Assembly: GCA_023376005.1 (NCBI GenBank)
Contig: CM042151.1
Location: 73,327,605 to 73,391,604, forward strand
Reading direction: 5' to 3'
Source: Doryteuthis pealeii
Lineage: Eukaryota > Mollusca > Cephalopoda > Myopsida > Loliginidae
Length of the DNA stretch: 64,000 nucleotides
Position numbers and translations under genes: made by a program. Within the stretch, counting starts at the first letter, position 1. Each line of letters opens with the position of its first letter. This document shows positions 1 to 9,992 of this stretch, piece by piece. Below the pieces are notes generated by a model that worked only from the letters and a program-made list of their open reading frames with translations, had not been told where the DNA came from and did no database searches.

Positions 1-1292
1 CAGGAACTTTTAACAATTTATATTGAAGTATGCCAACCATACATATAAACTAAAATTGGAAATATATGCTTCTCATAGCCAGTCCAGTAAGGGTTTGTGG
101 TCTGCCAGTCTGCAGGTGTCACACATGAACTTTTAACAATTTATATTGAAGTATGCCAACCATACATATAAACTAAAATTGGAAATATATGCTTCTCATA
201 GCCAGTCCAGTAAGTGTTTGTGGTCTGCCAGTCTGCAGGTGTCACACATGAACTTTTAACAATTTATATTGAAGTATGCCAACCATACATATAAACTAAA
301 ATTGGAAATATATGCTTCTCATAGCCAGTCCAGTAAGGGTTTGTGATCTGCCAGTCTGCAGGTGTCACACATGAACTTTTAACAATTTATATTGAAGTAT
401 GCCAACCATACATATAAACTAAAATTGGAAATATATGCTTCTCATAGCCAGTCCAGTAAGGGTTTGTGGTCTGCCTGTCTGCAGGTGTCACACATGAACT
501 TTTAATTTATATTGAAGTATGCCAACCATACATATAAACTAAAATTGGAACTATATGCATCTCATAGCCAGTCCAGTAAGGGTTTGTGGTCTGCCTGTCT
601 GCAGGTGTCACACATGAACTTTTAACAATTTATATTGAAGTATGCCAACCATACATATAAACTAAAATTGGAACTATATGCTTCTCATAGCCAGTCCAGT
701 AAGGGTTTGTGGTCTGCCAGTCTGCAGGTGTCACACATGAACTTTTAACAATTTATATTGAAGTATGCCAACCATACATATAAACTAAAATTGGAACTAT
801 ATGCTTCTCATAGCCAGTCCAGTAAGGGTTTGTGGTCTGCCTGTCTGCAGGTGTCACACATGAACTTTTAATTTATATTGAAGTATGCCAACCATACATA
901 TAAACTAAAATTGGAACTATATGCATCTCATAGCCAGTCCAGTAAGGGTTTGTGGTCTGCCTGTCTGCAGGTGTCACACATGAACTTTTAACAATTTATA
1001 TTGAAGTATGCCAACCATACATATAAACTAAAATTCGAACTATATGCTTCTCATAGCCAGTCCAGTAAGGGTTTGTGGTCTGCCAGTCTGCAGGTGTCAC
1101 ACATGAACTTTTAACAATTTATATTGAAGTATGCCAACCATACATATAAACTACAATAGGAACTATATGCTTCTCATAGCCAGTCCAGTAATGGTTTGTT
1201 ATCTGCCAGTCTGCAGGTGTCACACATGAACTTTTAACAATTTATATTGAAGTATGCCAACCATACATATAAACTAAAATTGGAAATATATT
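1..1292. repeat. 123-bp satellite array with a 3-unit higher-order repeat
   Basis: Ten full units and one partial unit. Unit starts are at 5, 128, 251, 374, 497, 617, 740, 863, 983, 1106 and 1229. The normal period is 123 bp. The units starting at 497 and 863 are 120 bp because they lack CAA after the AACTTTTAA start, and both also carry GCATCTC instead of GCTTCTC. Units 4-5-6 and 7-8-9 therefore share the same variants, giving a 366-bp higher-order period. The array runs off the left edge, so its true length is unknown. It contains no ORF of note. Confidence 0.95.
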
Positions 1293-1330
1293 TCTAAAAA
1301 TATCAACTTCGTTCAATTTCAGCTCATTAC

Positions 1331-1627
1331 CACTGCGGGTCTACATGTCCTGGGAATGACGTTAAGCTCTATCTGATGGTGAGGTTCCAGTTTTGGAGGT
1401 TTGGGGAATGTGGAGCAACCCGTCATCACCATTGCTCCCTGGTCCACTCTGACCTGGAGTGGTAGTACCTGTTAGGGTCCCATCTATGGGTTAAATAGAA
1501 AAATGTGTTAATAAAAAAATTGTGTTATCCATTAAGAATTGATTTATTTCAAAACTTTATCGGCATTAAATGACCCACTGAGGTTGATATGCCGTAAAAC
1601 AAACCAAACCAAAAAAACCAAACCAAG
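1331..1627 (+). mobile_element. Repeat A, 5'-truncated copy (3' half)
   Basis: Matches the 3' half of the family seen complete at 26138-26710: the block from CCTGGGAATGACGTTAA, the TGATGGTGAGGTTCCAG block, GGTCCCATCTATGGGTTAAA, and the terminal GATATGCCGTAAAAC followed by an A/C-rich tail. Truncation at the 5' side fits a retroposon. It abuts the satellite. Confidence 0.8.
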
Positions 1628-1659
1628 AAACACTACTATCAGGCATAGTCATGTAGGCA

Positions 1660-2424
1660 AACTATGGAGTAGCACTTAGAGAGTATCAGGCGAGCTCAGT
1701 ATATCACTGCCTAGTGTAGTTTGTAACCTTCACAATCTTAGCAACAGAGCTGCTGAATTGTCATCATCCTAAAGTCCAACCCCTTCACACTGTGCTCATT
1801 GTGCTAGGGTAGTGACAACATGGTAGTGTCAGAGTTATGCCGTTTATAACTCAAATTCTCCCAATGCAGATTGGTAAGGGACCTAGTGGTATTAGGACCA
1901 CAACCTGGCTAAAGAGGTTCTGGTGAAAATCCAAAGGGTGTCTCATTATTGTCAGGGTGGAGGAGGCTCTTTGCTCAATGGCCATCTAGCACATTAGTTC
2001 AAAACCTTCTTATCACAACAGGACTGTATAAACTTAGTAGTATCAGAACCATGCTGTTGGGAACTTCCAGGTTGGGCCTCCCAAAGCAAATTGGTCTAGT
2101 ATTCAGTGGTATTAGGGCCACAACCAAACTAAAGGGGCTCTGGTAAAAATCCAAAGGGCATCTCCATCATTGTCAGGAATCAACGGCCTTTGGTGTACTT
2201 GTCACTGTGTCAGTGGAAAATCTGCGGCAAAGAAGGGCATCTCTTTCCCCTGACCGGGATATGCACATGGGGTTTGGGGACTGCTTGTGAATTTCCTATT
2301 ACCTTGTTAATCTTTTCATAAATTCACTATCTCGTTAGTTCAGTTCATTCAGTGAATTTATTGGATGGAGCCAGCTTAACTGATTCACAACAACAACAAC
2401 AATTGTGCCTCGTGTTACCAAAAT
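1660..2424 (+). mobile_element. Family D repeat (LINE-type 3' region)
   Basis: The start (CACTTAGAGAGTATCAG) matches the sequence just after the LINE-like zinc-finger ORF at 58380-58592. The middle matches, inverted, 3330-3560 and 6555-6990. The end (AATTGTGCCTCGTGTTACC) matches the terminus at 58679-58729. Within this copy about 120 bp (near 1850-1960) is duplicated near 2065-2190, both containing GGTAAAAATCCAAAGGG-type sequence. The 65-residue ORF inside is not conserved and is not called. Confidence 0.6.
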
Positions 2425-2998
2425 CCTGACTCAATTAACTTAACAACTGAAAATATTTTGCTATATTAGGTTTAAAATCTATATTAGGTTTAAAATCCTG
2501 ACTCAATTAACTTAACAACTCAATTAACTTAACAACTGAAAATATTTTGCTATATTAGGTTTAAAATCTATATTAGGTTTAAAATCCTGACTCAATTAAC
2601 TTAACAACTCAATTAACTTAACAACTGAAAAATTTTGCTATATTAGGTTTAAAATCTATATTAGGTTTAAAATCCTGACTCAATTAACTTAACAACTCAA
2701 TTAACTTAACAACTGAAAATATTTTGCTATATTAGGTTTAAAATCTATATTAGGTTTAAAATCCTGACTCAATTAACTTAACAACTCAATTAACTTAACA
2801 ACTGAAAATATTTTGCTATATTAGGTTTAAAATCTATATTAGGTTTAAAATCCTGACTCAATTAACTTAACAACTCAATTAACTTAACAACTGAAAATAT
2901 TTTGCTATATTAGGTTTAAAATCTATATTAGGTTTAAAATCCTGACTCAATTGACTTAACAACTGAAAATATTTTGCTATATTAGGTTTACAAATCAT
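2425..2998. repeat. 89-bp minisatellite
   Basis: About six units begin CCTGACTCAATTAACTTAAC at 2425, 2497, 2586, 2674, 2763, 2852 and 2941. The spacing is 89 bp apart from a short first unit and one 88-bp unit. Each unit has two internal duplications: a 17-bp CAATTAACTTAACAACT motif and an 18-19 bp CTATATTAGGTTTAAAAT motif. It has grown at the point where the family D terminus would continue, and it sits directly upstream of a candidate splice acceptor. Confidence 0.93.
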
Positions 2999-3012
2999 CT
3001 TTGTCCGACTGA

Positions 3013-3034
3013 TAAATTCTTTTTTTATTTACAG
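3013..3034 (+). promoter_or_regulatory. Candidate 3' splice site upstream of zinc-finger gene 1
   Basis: A T-rich tract ending TTTATTTACAG (AG at 3033-3034) lies about 560 bp before the ATG at 3593. If used, the exon would carry a long 5' UTR containing a family D fragment. No better acceptor is visible nearer the ATG. Weak evidence; transcript data would decide. Confidence 0.3.
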
Positions 3035-3329
3035 ACTTCTTTGAAAGAAATCCCTGAAAGAAATATCAAGGCAACAATTGAGCACTATTGGATGAATGGT
3101 AACAGTTTTTATTATGGAGAAGCAGTATCTCTATTTTTTCCTCCAAGCATAAATGACAACACAGTCTACTGCCAGAATATGACTCGGAATCCCTGACAAT
3201 GGACCATGTAATCTTAAGAGAAACACTTATTTTGTTATTGATATACCAATGATATCCAAATGAGGATGTACTATTATATTTTCTATTGGAGAAATATTTT
3301 CTATTATGGATGAATCATCGATTTGTAAA

Positions 3330-3560
3330 AGCAGTTGATTCCTGATGATAAAGGAGACATACTTTCGATTTTCACCAGAGTCCCTTTACCTTGATTGTGA
3401 TCTTAGCACCACTGGGTGACAGACCAATCCGCCTTAGGAGGCCTTACCAAGAACTTAAGTTCTGGATGGCCTAGCTCTGACACTACCATGTTGTCACCAC
3501 ACTGCCACAGTGAGGAACGGTTGGACTTTAGGGTGGCAAATATGACAAGAATGATTTGAG
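3330..3560 (-). mobile_element. Family D fragment in the putative 5' UTR
   Basis: Aligns with 6765-6990, sharing TTTTCACCAGAGTCCCTTTA, TAGCACCACTGGGTGACAGA and CTGACACTACCATGTTGTCA, and with 1790-2190 on the opposite strand. If the acceptor at 3034 is real, this fragment is transcribed as 5' UTR of zinc-finger gene 1. Confidence 0.6.
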
Positions 3561-3592
3561 TTTAAATGTTAATTAAATTGTAATGTCTATCA

Positions 3593-4342
3593 ATGGAAAC
3601 GACTAAGGAATTGAATTTTGAATGCAATTCCAATCATGAAGAAGCTAAAACGGAAAAAAAGTCTTTGATTTGCAATGTGTGCATGAAAGAATTTGCTCAC
3701 AACTGTGATCTCATCCAACACGTGCGAACACACACAGGAGAAAAACCATTCCATTGTAAAATTTGTGGCTTAAGATTTTCCCAGAATTCAAATCTGCTAA
3801 GACATGTGCGTATACACACTGTAGAAAAACCCTTTCATTGTGAGATTTGTGGATCCAAATTTTTAGAAAAGTTCTCTCTGAAAAGACATATGCAAATACA
3901 CACTGGAGAGAAACCATTCCAGTGTGACATCTGTGGGACAAAATTTTCCGATTCTTCCAACCTGAAAAGCCATTTAAGGACGCACACTGGTGAAAAGCCT
4001 TACCAGTGTGACATTTGTGGATCAAAGTTCTCGGAAAGTTCCAACCTCAATAGCCATGTGCGTACACACACTGGAGAGACACCTTACATTTGTGAGGTTT
4101 GTGGATCAAAATTTTCAGATAATTCAAATCTTAAAAGACACATACGAAAACACACTGGGGAAAAACCATTTCACTGTGAAATCTGTCAATCGAAATTTTC
4201 TCAAAGTTCAAATCTCAAAAGTCATATGCGAAAGCACACAGGTGAAACACCTTTCATTTGCAATATTTGCGGATCGAAATTTTCAAAAACGTCAAATCTC
4301 AAGAGACACGAAAAGACGCATTGGCTAAAAAAGCTAAAATGA
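3593..4342 (+). CDS. C2H2 zinc-finger protein, 8 fingers (249 aa)
   Basis: Probable sequence-specific DNA-binding nuclear protein. Eight classical fingers (C-x2-C-x12-H-x3-H) run without a gap at 28-residue spacing. The first Cys of each is at residues 27, 55, 83, 111, 139, 167, 195 and 223, and the last His is residue 243. Linkers are TGEKPF/Y, with TVEKPF after finger 2 and TGETP after fingers 5 and 7. The 26-residue leader is acidic/basic and unstructured, the tail is six residues, and no KRAB, SCAN or BTB domain is present. Fingers 2 and 4-8 share Ser at helix position 2 and Asn at position 3, so the array looks internally amplified. The ATG is the first after an in-frame TAA (3581-3583). 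Its Kozak context is mixed (T at -3, G at +4), so an upstream exon could supply a different start. All zinc ligands are intact, arguing against a pseudogene. Finger codon variation is mainly at third positions, as expected for a selected coding exon. Confidence 0.88.
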   Translation: METTKELNFECNSNHEEAKTEKKSLICNVCMKEFAHNCDLIQHVRTHTGEKPFHCKICGLRFSQNSNLLRHVRIHTVEKPFHCEICGSKFLEKFSLKRHMQIHTGEKPFQCDICGTKFSDSSNLKSHLRTHTGEKPYQCDICGSKFSESSNLNSHVRTHTGETPYICEVCGSKFSDNSNLKRHIRKHTGEKPFHCEICQSKFSQSSNLKSHMRKHTGETPFICNICGSKFSKTSNLKRHEKTHWLKKLK

Positions 4343-4362
4343 AATTATCAAATTAATGATTT

Positions 4363-4570
4363 CATAGCCCTGTCAACTGGGGCTTTAGAATACACCGACT
4401 ACACCTCTGACCTTGTGTCACATCCTGCCCATGGTGGAGGGGCTGGGTAAATCTATCTTTGAGAGGTGATGGACACTGGCTTAAAGATAGAGAAAAAATC
4501 TCAATTCAAATCAGCTGTACTCTACTTAAAAAACCTTGTGTCACATCCTACCCATAGCAGAGGGATTGGC
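4363..4570 (+). repeat. Mosaic of repeat A head fragment and a short duplicated segment
   Basis: 4363-4408 matches the 5' end of repeat A (CCCTGTCAACTGGGGCTTTA, then CTGACTACACCTCTG-like sequence). The segment ACCTTGTGTCACATCCTGCC at 4409 recurs at about 4533 with small changes. This would lie in the 3' UTR of zinc-finger gene 1 if the transcript continues. Confidence 0.5.
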
Positions 4571-4571
4571 T

Positions 4572-4735
4572 GTAGCACAGATTGGGATATCTGATCTGTG
4601 CAGTAAAGTGGGGGAGCTGACGGTAGGTGTGGTGCTCCACCCCAGCAAAAACAATCTCCTTGATCTAGCACTAGTGAAAATGGGATAGTGTCCCTCGCTG
4701 TCCAGCTGATACCAACAATAGGCAACTCTGCCAAC
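4572..4735 (+). mobile_element. SINE-1, 5'-truncated
   Basis: Contains the SINE-1 body (TAGCACAGATTGGG, GATCTGTGCAGTAAAGTG, CAATCTCCTTGATCTAGCAC, ACTATCCC-type end) and lacks the tRNA-like head. Compare the full copy at 19317-19566. Confidence 0.8.
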
Positions 4736-4990
4736 TACTACTACTACTATACTTTGGGAGGTAGTACCAGTAGCATATTGAGTGACCTGACACAGATGAT
4801 CCAGCTTAGAGATAAGATAAAGGAGTTAGAATTCAACCCCAAGCATTTCTTCGGTCTTTTCACCAACCAAGTACTGTTTTGTGCTACTTAGAAAGGAGAT
4901 GGGCGCTGCCAAATAATTTTCCTTTTACCTTGAGATAAAAATCTTGTGGCAAATACAGACAGAATTTTTGATCATCTTTCTATTCCTCAG

Positions 4991-5529
4991 CAGCCATGTC
5001 AGCTGGGGCACTATGCGTGATGCTTAAGGATGGAATCCTGGTGGTTAAGACATGACATGCGACTCCATTTTGGCCCATACTTAGGCTAAACAGGCAGTCA
5101 GAGAGGCCTCCTCCAATCAATTGGCTAGTGATGTCAAGCCCTAGCACCGGTATGATTGTCCTGACCCTATTGCCCTTATGGAAAGCTACAACCTTTTTTA
5201 TTATATATGTGCTAAAAGGTGGTGGCTGAGGGTCTCAATGTCCCAGGTATGACGTTAAACTCTATCTGATGGTGAGGTTCCAGTTTTGGAGCTCTGAGGA
5301 ATGTGGAGTACCCCTTAATCACTATTACTCCCAGGTCCACTCTGACCCGGAGTGGTAGTACCTGTTAGAGTCCCATCTATGGGTTAAATAGAAAAAAATG
5401 ATTTTGAAAAAAATATGTATAAAATAAATTCAGTACCCATCAAGAATGAATAAAATAAAAAAAGTCTTTGGCATAAAATGACCCAATGGGTTGACATGCC
5501 ATAAATCCAACCAACCAACCAACCAACCA
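4991..5529 (+). mobile_element. Repeat A copy with 12-bp target-site duplication
   Basis: A perfect 12-bp duplication TCTATTCCTCAG flanks the copy at 4979-4990 and 5530-5541, fixing both ends. The head GTCAGCTGGGGCA is followed by an internal deletion, then the whole downstream body. The tail is a run of CCAACCAACC. This is one of the best proofs that repeat A moves by retroposition-type insertion. Confidence 0.88.
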
Positions 5530-6010
5530 TCTATTCCTCAGAACTACTTCAAAAGGGGGTGGGACATAATAGAGACACAGTTCTATTGGATGACAACAAA
5601 ATTCTATCATATCCTCTCCCCAGATTCATAGGAAAAAGTGTAGACATTTTGCAGTTTATCTGTTTCTTTTCTATTACTGTTATGGCATTCACCCTGGATC
5701 CGGTTCCATTTAACAATTATGTAACATCCCTTCCATAATCTAATATAACAATTCTATATAGTCTGTTATTTAAAAGTTAACACAGCATATAATCAGATAT
5801 CTGTTCAAATAACACACAAGTAATTTAATAAGTTAATCTAAATTTGTTTAAATATATGCTATATGTTGTTTTCTAAACTTAAAATGGTATTATATATATT
5901 ATATATATTATATTATGTATATATTAATATATATATTATATATATATGTATTATGTTAATATATATTATATATATATATATATTATATATTATATTATAT
6001 ATGATTGTTT
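5530..6010. other. Unassigned sequence with an AT-rich microsatellite
   Basis: 5542-5880 holds no recognisable gene or repeat. 5880-6005 is an imperfect TATAT/ATTATA tract. A 72-residue frame through it is Tyr/Ile-rich low complexity and is not a gene. Confidence 0.6.
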
Positions 6011-6085
6011 GGAGGCACTCATTGTGTAATGGTTATTGTCATAGGAAATGGACATTGTGGTCAGAGTTCAAATCCTGTTAAATAA
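6011..6085 (+). mobile_element. SINE-2 tRNA-like head fragment
   Basis: Shows an A-box-like TTGTGTAATGGTTATTGTC and a B-box-like CAGAGTTCAAATCCTG, with CATAGGAAATGGAC between. These match the tRNA-like end of SINE-2 at 10879-11171 (opposite strand there). Confidence 0.65.
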
Positions 6086-6123
6086 GTAATTTCCCTCAAA
6101 GTAAAAGAATCTAAAAGATTTGA

Positions 6124-6345
6124 CTCACCTGTGTACAAACACAAGTGAACCCCTCACAACTCACCTATGTACAAACAAAAATGGACCCCTCACAACTCAC
6201 CTATGTACAAACTAAAGTGGACCCCTCACAACTAACCTGTGTACAAAAGTGGACCACTCATAACTCACTTGTGTACAAAAGTAGACCACTCACAACTCAC
6301 CTGTGTACAACCAGAAGTGGACCACTCACAACCACCACAATAGAT
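6124..6345. repeat. Minisatellite, about 35-40 bp unit, 6 copies
   Basis: Repeats of the type CACCTGTGTACAAAC, then AAAGTGGACCCCTCACAACT, with small indels between units. The 71-residue frame through it is a by-product of the repeat. Confidence 0.85.
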
Positions 6346-6379
6346 GCAAAAAATCATTAAAAAAACAACTGAAATCCTG

Positions 6380-6550
6380 TCATCAGTGTCATCATCATAG
6401 TCATCATCATCAAAGCATGCATACAGCACACATTCCCTTGACTCTCTCTTGTGCCATCCGTCCCTATTGGCCATTACTCTAGGCAAGTCCTCTAGCCAGT
6501 ATCCAGTGTCTGCACAGAGCTGATCAATACAGGTTTTCCCTGGCCAGTCC
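6380..6550 (+). repeat. Interspersed repeat J (CAT-rich head)
   Basis: A CATCATCAT-rich head is followed by CTTGACTCTCTCTTGTGCCA and TCCCTATTGGCCATTACTC. The same order occurs at 9284-9380 and 63598-63735. Possibly the 3' end of a LINE ending in (CAT)n; class unknown. Confidence 0.55.
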
Positions 6551-6554
6551 ACAC

Positions 6555-6990
6555 TGTTGTTTTTGTTGTGTTGGGTTCATTGATCCAGTTCCATCCAATG
6601 AATCCCGAATGAACGAGATATTGAATTCATGAAAAGAATCACAAGGGAATAGGAAATTCACAAGCAGTCCCCAAACCCCTCATGCATATCCTGATCAGGG
6701 TAAGGAGAGAAGGAGATGCCCATGTTTGCCACAAATGTTCCACAGGTGGAGTTACAAGTACATAGCCGTTGATTCCTGACAACAATAATGGAGATGTCCT
6801 TTGGATTTTCACCAGAGTCCCTTTATTTGGGTTGTGGTTTTAGCACCACTGGGTGACAGACCAATCCGTTTTGGAAGGCCCTATCAGCAACTTCAGTTCC
6901 AGACAGTATAACTCTGACACTACCATGTTGTCACCACATTGCTATGGTAAGGAAGTTTTGGACTTTTGGCTGAGCCGACCAAAACTGGTG
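6555..6990 (-). mobile_element. Family D repeat
   Basis: The reverse complement of the central and distal part of the copy at 1790-2400. Shared blocks include CCCCAAACCCC, TTGATTCCTGACAACAATAA and CACCACTGGGTGACAGACCA. No ORF is preserved. Confidence 0.65.
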
Positions 6991-7099
6991 TGTCCATGTG
7001 TAGTAGTTCATAAGAAAATGTTGCTTATGAATTAATTTCTACATCCCCAACATGCCTTGTTCATCTCTACTTGGTTAGTTTGTGTGATAGAAGCCATAA

Positions 7100-7242
7100 A
7101 GTGGCCATACAACTTCTGTCTTTGTAGGATGATGCTTACAGAATTTATTCAAAACATCCTTGTGTAGTTCCCACCAAGCTTTTTCTCCAGATGTTATATT
7201 ATTAAAGTCCAAGTGATGCAAACCATATTGTAATATTACTAT
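7100..7242 (-). pseudogene. Degenerate LINE reverse-transcriptase fragment
   Basis: On the minus strand a short stretch (…ILQYGLHHLDFN…, with a frame change) resembles the LLYGCxxWTL signature near the end of LINE reverse transcriptases. That signature is clearer at 55905-55985, with which it shares ATTAAAGTCCAAGT. It is too short and decayed to name a clade. Confidence 0.35.
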
Positions 7243-7252
7243 AGCTTGAAGA

Positions 7253-7733
7253 GCAGTCCATGACATGCAACACCACTTTGGCCCTTACTTAGGTTATATG
7301 GGCAGTTGGAGAGACTCACTCTGACCAATTGGTTGATCATGTCAAGCCCTAGCACCTATATGATTGTCCCAACCCTATTGCCAATAAGGCAAGCCCCATC
7401 CTTTTTTATCATATATCTGCTAGAAGGCAGTGGCTGAGGGTCTTCATGTCCTGAGTATGACTTAAAACTATCTGATGGTGATGTTCCAATTCTGGAACTC
7501 TGATGAATGTGAAGTATCCCTTCATTCCCATTACTCTCAGATCCACTCTGACCCAGAATGCTAGTACCTGTTAGGGTCCCATCTATGGATTAGATAGGAA
7601 AACATGAGTTTTAAAAATATGTTTTTAAAAAATCAAAAGTACCCATCAAGAATGAATAAAACAAAAATGTCTTTGGCTTAAAATGAATCACTGGTTGACA
7701 TAGCATAAAACCCAGCCAACCAACACTACCAAC
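7253..7733 (+). mobile_element. Repeat A copy with 10-bp target-site duplication
   Basis: Flanked by AGCTTGAAGA at 7243-7252 and 7734-7743. It is 5'-truncated, starting at CAGTCCATGACATGC, and ends CCAGCCAACCAAC. It is inserted into the LINE reverse-transcriptase remnant. Confidence 0.85.
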
Positions 7734-8000
7734 AGCTTGAAGACACAAGTCCCCTTTTATATTTGTAAATCAAATGAAACACAACCAAAGAACTTTCACC
7801 AGTAAAATCACTGGCAATATTTTTACACTTTTCTCTTCATTACATATTCTACATAACATTTTTGTTCTTTTATATTTTGTAATAAATTTCTTGTTAAACT
7901 AATAACCTCTTGTTTTTACATTGTTTTCACATAAGATTAAATTCACTGACAAAAATGGTTTAGAAGCTTCTTGATGTTTTTTCTGGTGATGACATCAAGA

Positions 8001-8650
8001 CACAAGACTCAACTGGGCCCTCTCTGATCAATTGGCTGGTCATGTCAAGCCCTAGCCCCTATATGATTGCCCCAACCCTATTGCCCTTATGGCAAGCCAC
8101 AACCCTTTTATCATATATGTGCTAGAAGGTGGTGGCTGAGGGTCTTCATGTCCTGGGAATGATGTTAAACTGTATCTGATGGTGAGGTTCCAGTTCTGGA
8201 GGTTTGGGGAATGTGGAGCACCCCTTCATCACCATTGCTCCCTGGCCCATTCTGACCCGGAGTGGTAGTACCTGTTAGGGTCTCATCTATGGGTTAAATA
8301 GAAAAATGTGTTTATTAAAAAAAAATTGAGTACCTGTTAAGAATGAATTTATTTCAAAACTTTATTGGCATTAAATGACCCACTGAGGTTGATATGCCAT
8401 AAAACAAACCAAACCAAACTAAACTAATGTTTGAATGAACAGTGATTTTATTGCACTTCTGAAACACCATGAAATAACCAGTTTCTTTATAGGAAAAATT
8501 TTTTATAGGAAAAAATTCCCTCCAAATCTTTTAATTGCTGCTAGCTTTGCCTTGCCTTGTGGGATTTCTAAAAGAACCCACAGGGGCTATTACATTATGG
8601 GATGTCTAAAAGATATTGGTCCCTATGGAGTTGTTTCCCTTACACTGTCC
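8001..8650 (+). repeat. Repeat K copy 1, interrupted by repeat A
   Basis: 8001-8014 (CACAAGACTCAACT) and 8421-8650 together match 8955-9181, including TTTTATTGCACTTCTGAAAC, GGGGCTATTACATTATGGGA and GTTGTTTCCCTTACACTG. The interruption is the repeat A copy at 8015-8420. Its class is unknown; AATAAA-like GAATAAAC near the start of copy 2 is suggestive but not diagnostic. Confidence 0.75.
8015..8420 (+). mobile_element. Repeat A copy, 5'-truncated, inside repeat K
   Basis: Starts at GGGCCCTCTCTGATCAATTG and ends ACCAAACCAAACT. Comparing the split copy of repeat K with the intact one at 8955-9181 proves this is an insertion. A short duplication (about AACT) may flank it. Confidence 0.85.
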
Positions 8651-8784
8651 CCATTAAAGGGTTAATTTACAGGTCTGTCTGAAAAAAAAAGGGAAAAGAA
8701 ATATGTCTAACTGATTGGTGCACCCTAAGGTGACAGCTACAAAAAGACCATTGAAAAATGGCTTTGAGGGTTTAAAAATACAAA

Positions 8785-8892
8785 TCTACTTACTATGCTT
8801 TTTATGGTAGGCCATATACTATAAAAGAGACATGATTTCGTAGGCCATATACTATAAGAGAGACATGATTTCGTAGGCCATATACTATAATG
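8785..8892. repeat. Three tandem copies of about 32 bp
   Basis: GTAGGCCATATACTATAA occurs three times at about 32-bp spacing, with AGAGACATGATTTC between. Confidence 0.85.
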
Positions 8893-8954
8893 GTACCCAA
8901 AATAGATATCCCTCTCTATAATATATGTACCCAGATGCAAGTGGGTATATAATA

Positions 8955-9181
8955 ACAAGACTCGACTGAAGTTTGAATAAACAGCGATTTTATTGCACTT
9001 CTGAAACACCATGAAATACTGTGCGGCATAATCAGTGTCAAGGGATGACTAAGAACAATTCTTTATAGGAAAAAATTCCCTCCAAATTTATGGACTTTCT
9101 AATAAAACCCACAGGGGCTATTACATTATGGGATGTCTAACAGATATTAGTCCCTATGGAGTTGTTTCCCTTACACTGTCC
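8955..9181 (+). repeat. Repeat K copy 2, uninterrupted
   Basis: Begins CAAGACTCGACTGAAGTTTG and ends TTACACTGTCC. It is the reference empty-site version for the interrupted copy at 8001-8650. Confidence 0.75.
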
Positions 9182-9283
9182 ATGTGTAATTATTGTATGT
9201 TCAGGCACATATACCAGGGGTCTCAACAACGTGGGATGCAAACTACTTTTCAATGGCACAAAACAGAGCAATTTTTCTGACTA

Positions 9284-9380
9284 ATTATCATCACCATCAT
9301 TATCATCAAGCTGTGGTAACAACACAGATTTCCTTGACTCTCTCTCATTATCCATCCCTATTGAACATTGTTCTTGCTAC
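9284..9380 (+). repeat. Repeat J fragment
   Basis: A CATCATTATCATCA head followed by CTTGACTCTCTCTCATTATC and CCCTATTG, as at 6380-6550 and 63598-63735. Confidence 0.5.
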
Positions 9381-9613
9381 ATCCTTTATAATCTATACTT
9401 ATATAGAGGGCGGTTATTTGTTTGTATGTCTGGAGGAAACTAAGAAAATAAAACAATTAATGATAAAATAAATACATATACACATTCACTATCACCAAAT
9501 CTTGATTTCTGAAAAAGATAATAAAGATTTTATCTATATTTGTGAAGATAATTAAAAAATAAAATTTAGATAGTAACAATTTAGATAGACGACAATTTAC
9601 CCATCGCACCCAG

Positions 9614-9648
9614 TGTGTGTATGTGTGTGTGTGTGTGTGAGAGAGAGT
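9614..9648. repeat. (TG)n(GA)n microsatellite
   Basis: Simple dinucleotide run. Confidence 0.9.
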
Positions 9649-9710
9649 TCCTGTGATGGTTGGGTCACACCATTTGCATGCCTGCAGAGAGAATCCCCTG
9701 TTAAATACTT

Positions 9711-9992
9711 TATGGTGAACTCGCAGATGACGTGCAAAGGACATGAGGACCCCAAAAGCAGTTCATGACCATATTAAGACGACGCTGAAGAAATGCACCA
9801 CCACACCTTCAAGCCTGGAAGACCTGGCCTCCAACAGACAGGGTTGGCGAGACGCATCCCGCACAGGTGCTGAGCAGCTCAATATCGAGATTAACAGGGC
9901 TTTAGAGCAGCGACATCTTCGTCGTCATGAACCACCAAATGCAGATGGAAATTTCCCTTGCAATGTGTGTGACCGCATCTGCAACATAGACT
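9711..9992 (+). pseudogene. LINE C-terminal tail with zinc finger (frameshifted)
   Basis: Remnant of the end of a non-LTR retrotransposon polyprotein. One frame reads YGELADD…, then after a stop and shift near 9745 a second frame carries HIKTTLKKC, LEDLASNRQGWRDASRTGA and FPCNVCDRIC. The 'LED.A..R..WR' block followed by an Arg/Glu-rich segment and a CxxC zinc-finger start is typical of endonuclease/reverse-transcriptase LINE proteins. The finger's histidine half is out of frame. No upstream reverse transcriptase is present, consistent with 5' truncation. Confidence 0.7.

Noticed and set aside
1..1292. CRISPR-like array
   Set aside because: Units are contiguous with no spacers; this is a eukaryotic satellite.
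3711..4025. Antisense Cys/His-rich frames opposite the zinc-finger exons (also 27227-28269 and 52313-52856)
   Set aside because: They are shadows produced by the repeated finger codons.
8001..9181. Repeat K pair as LTRs of one element
   Set aside because: The two copies lack TG…CA ends and matching flanks, and nothing between them looks like an internal region.
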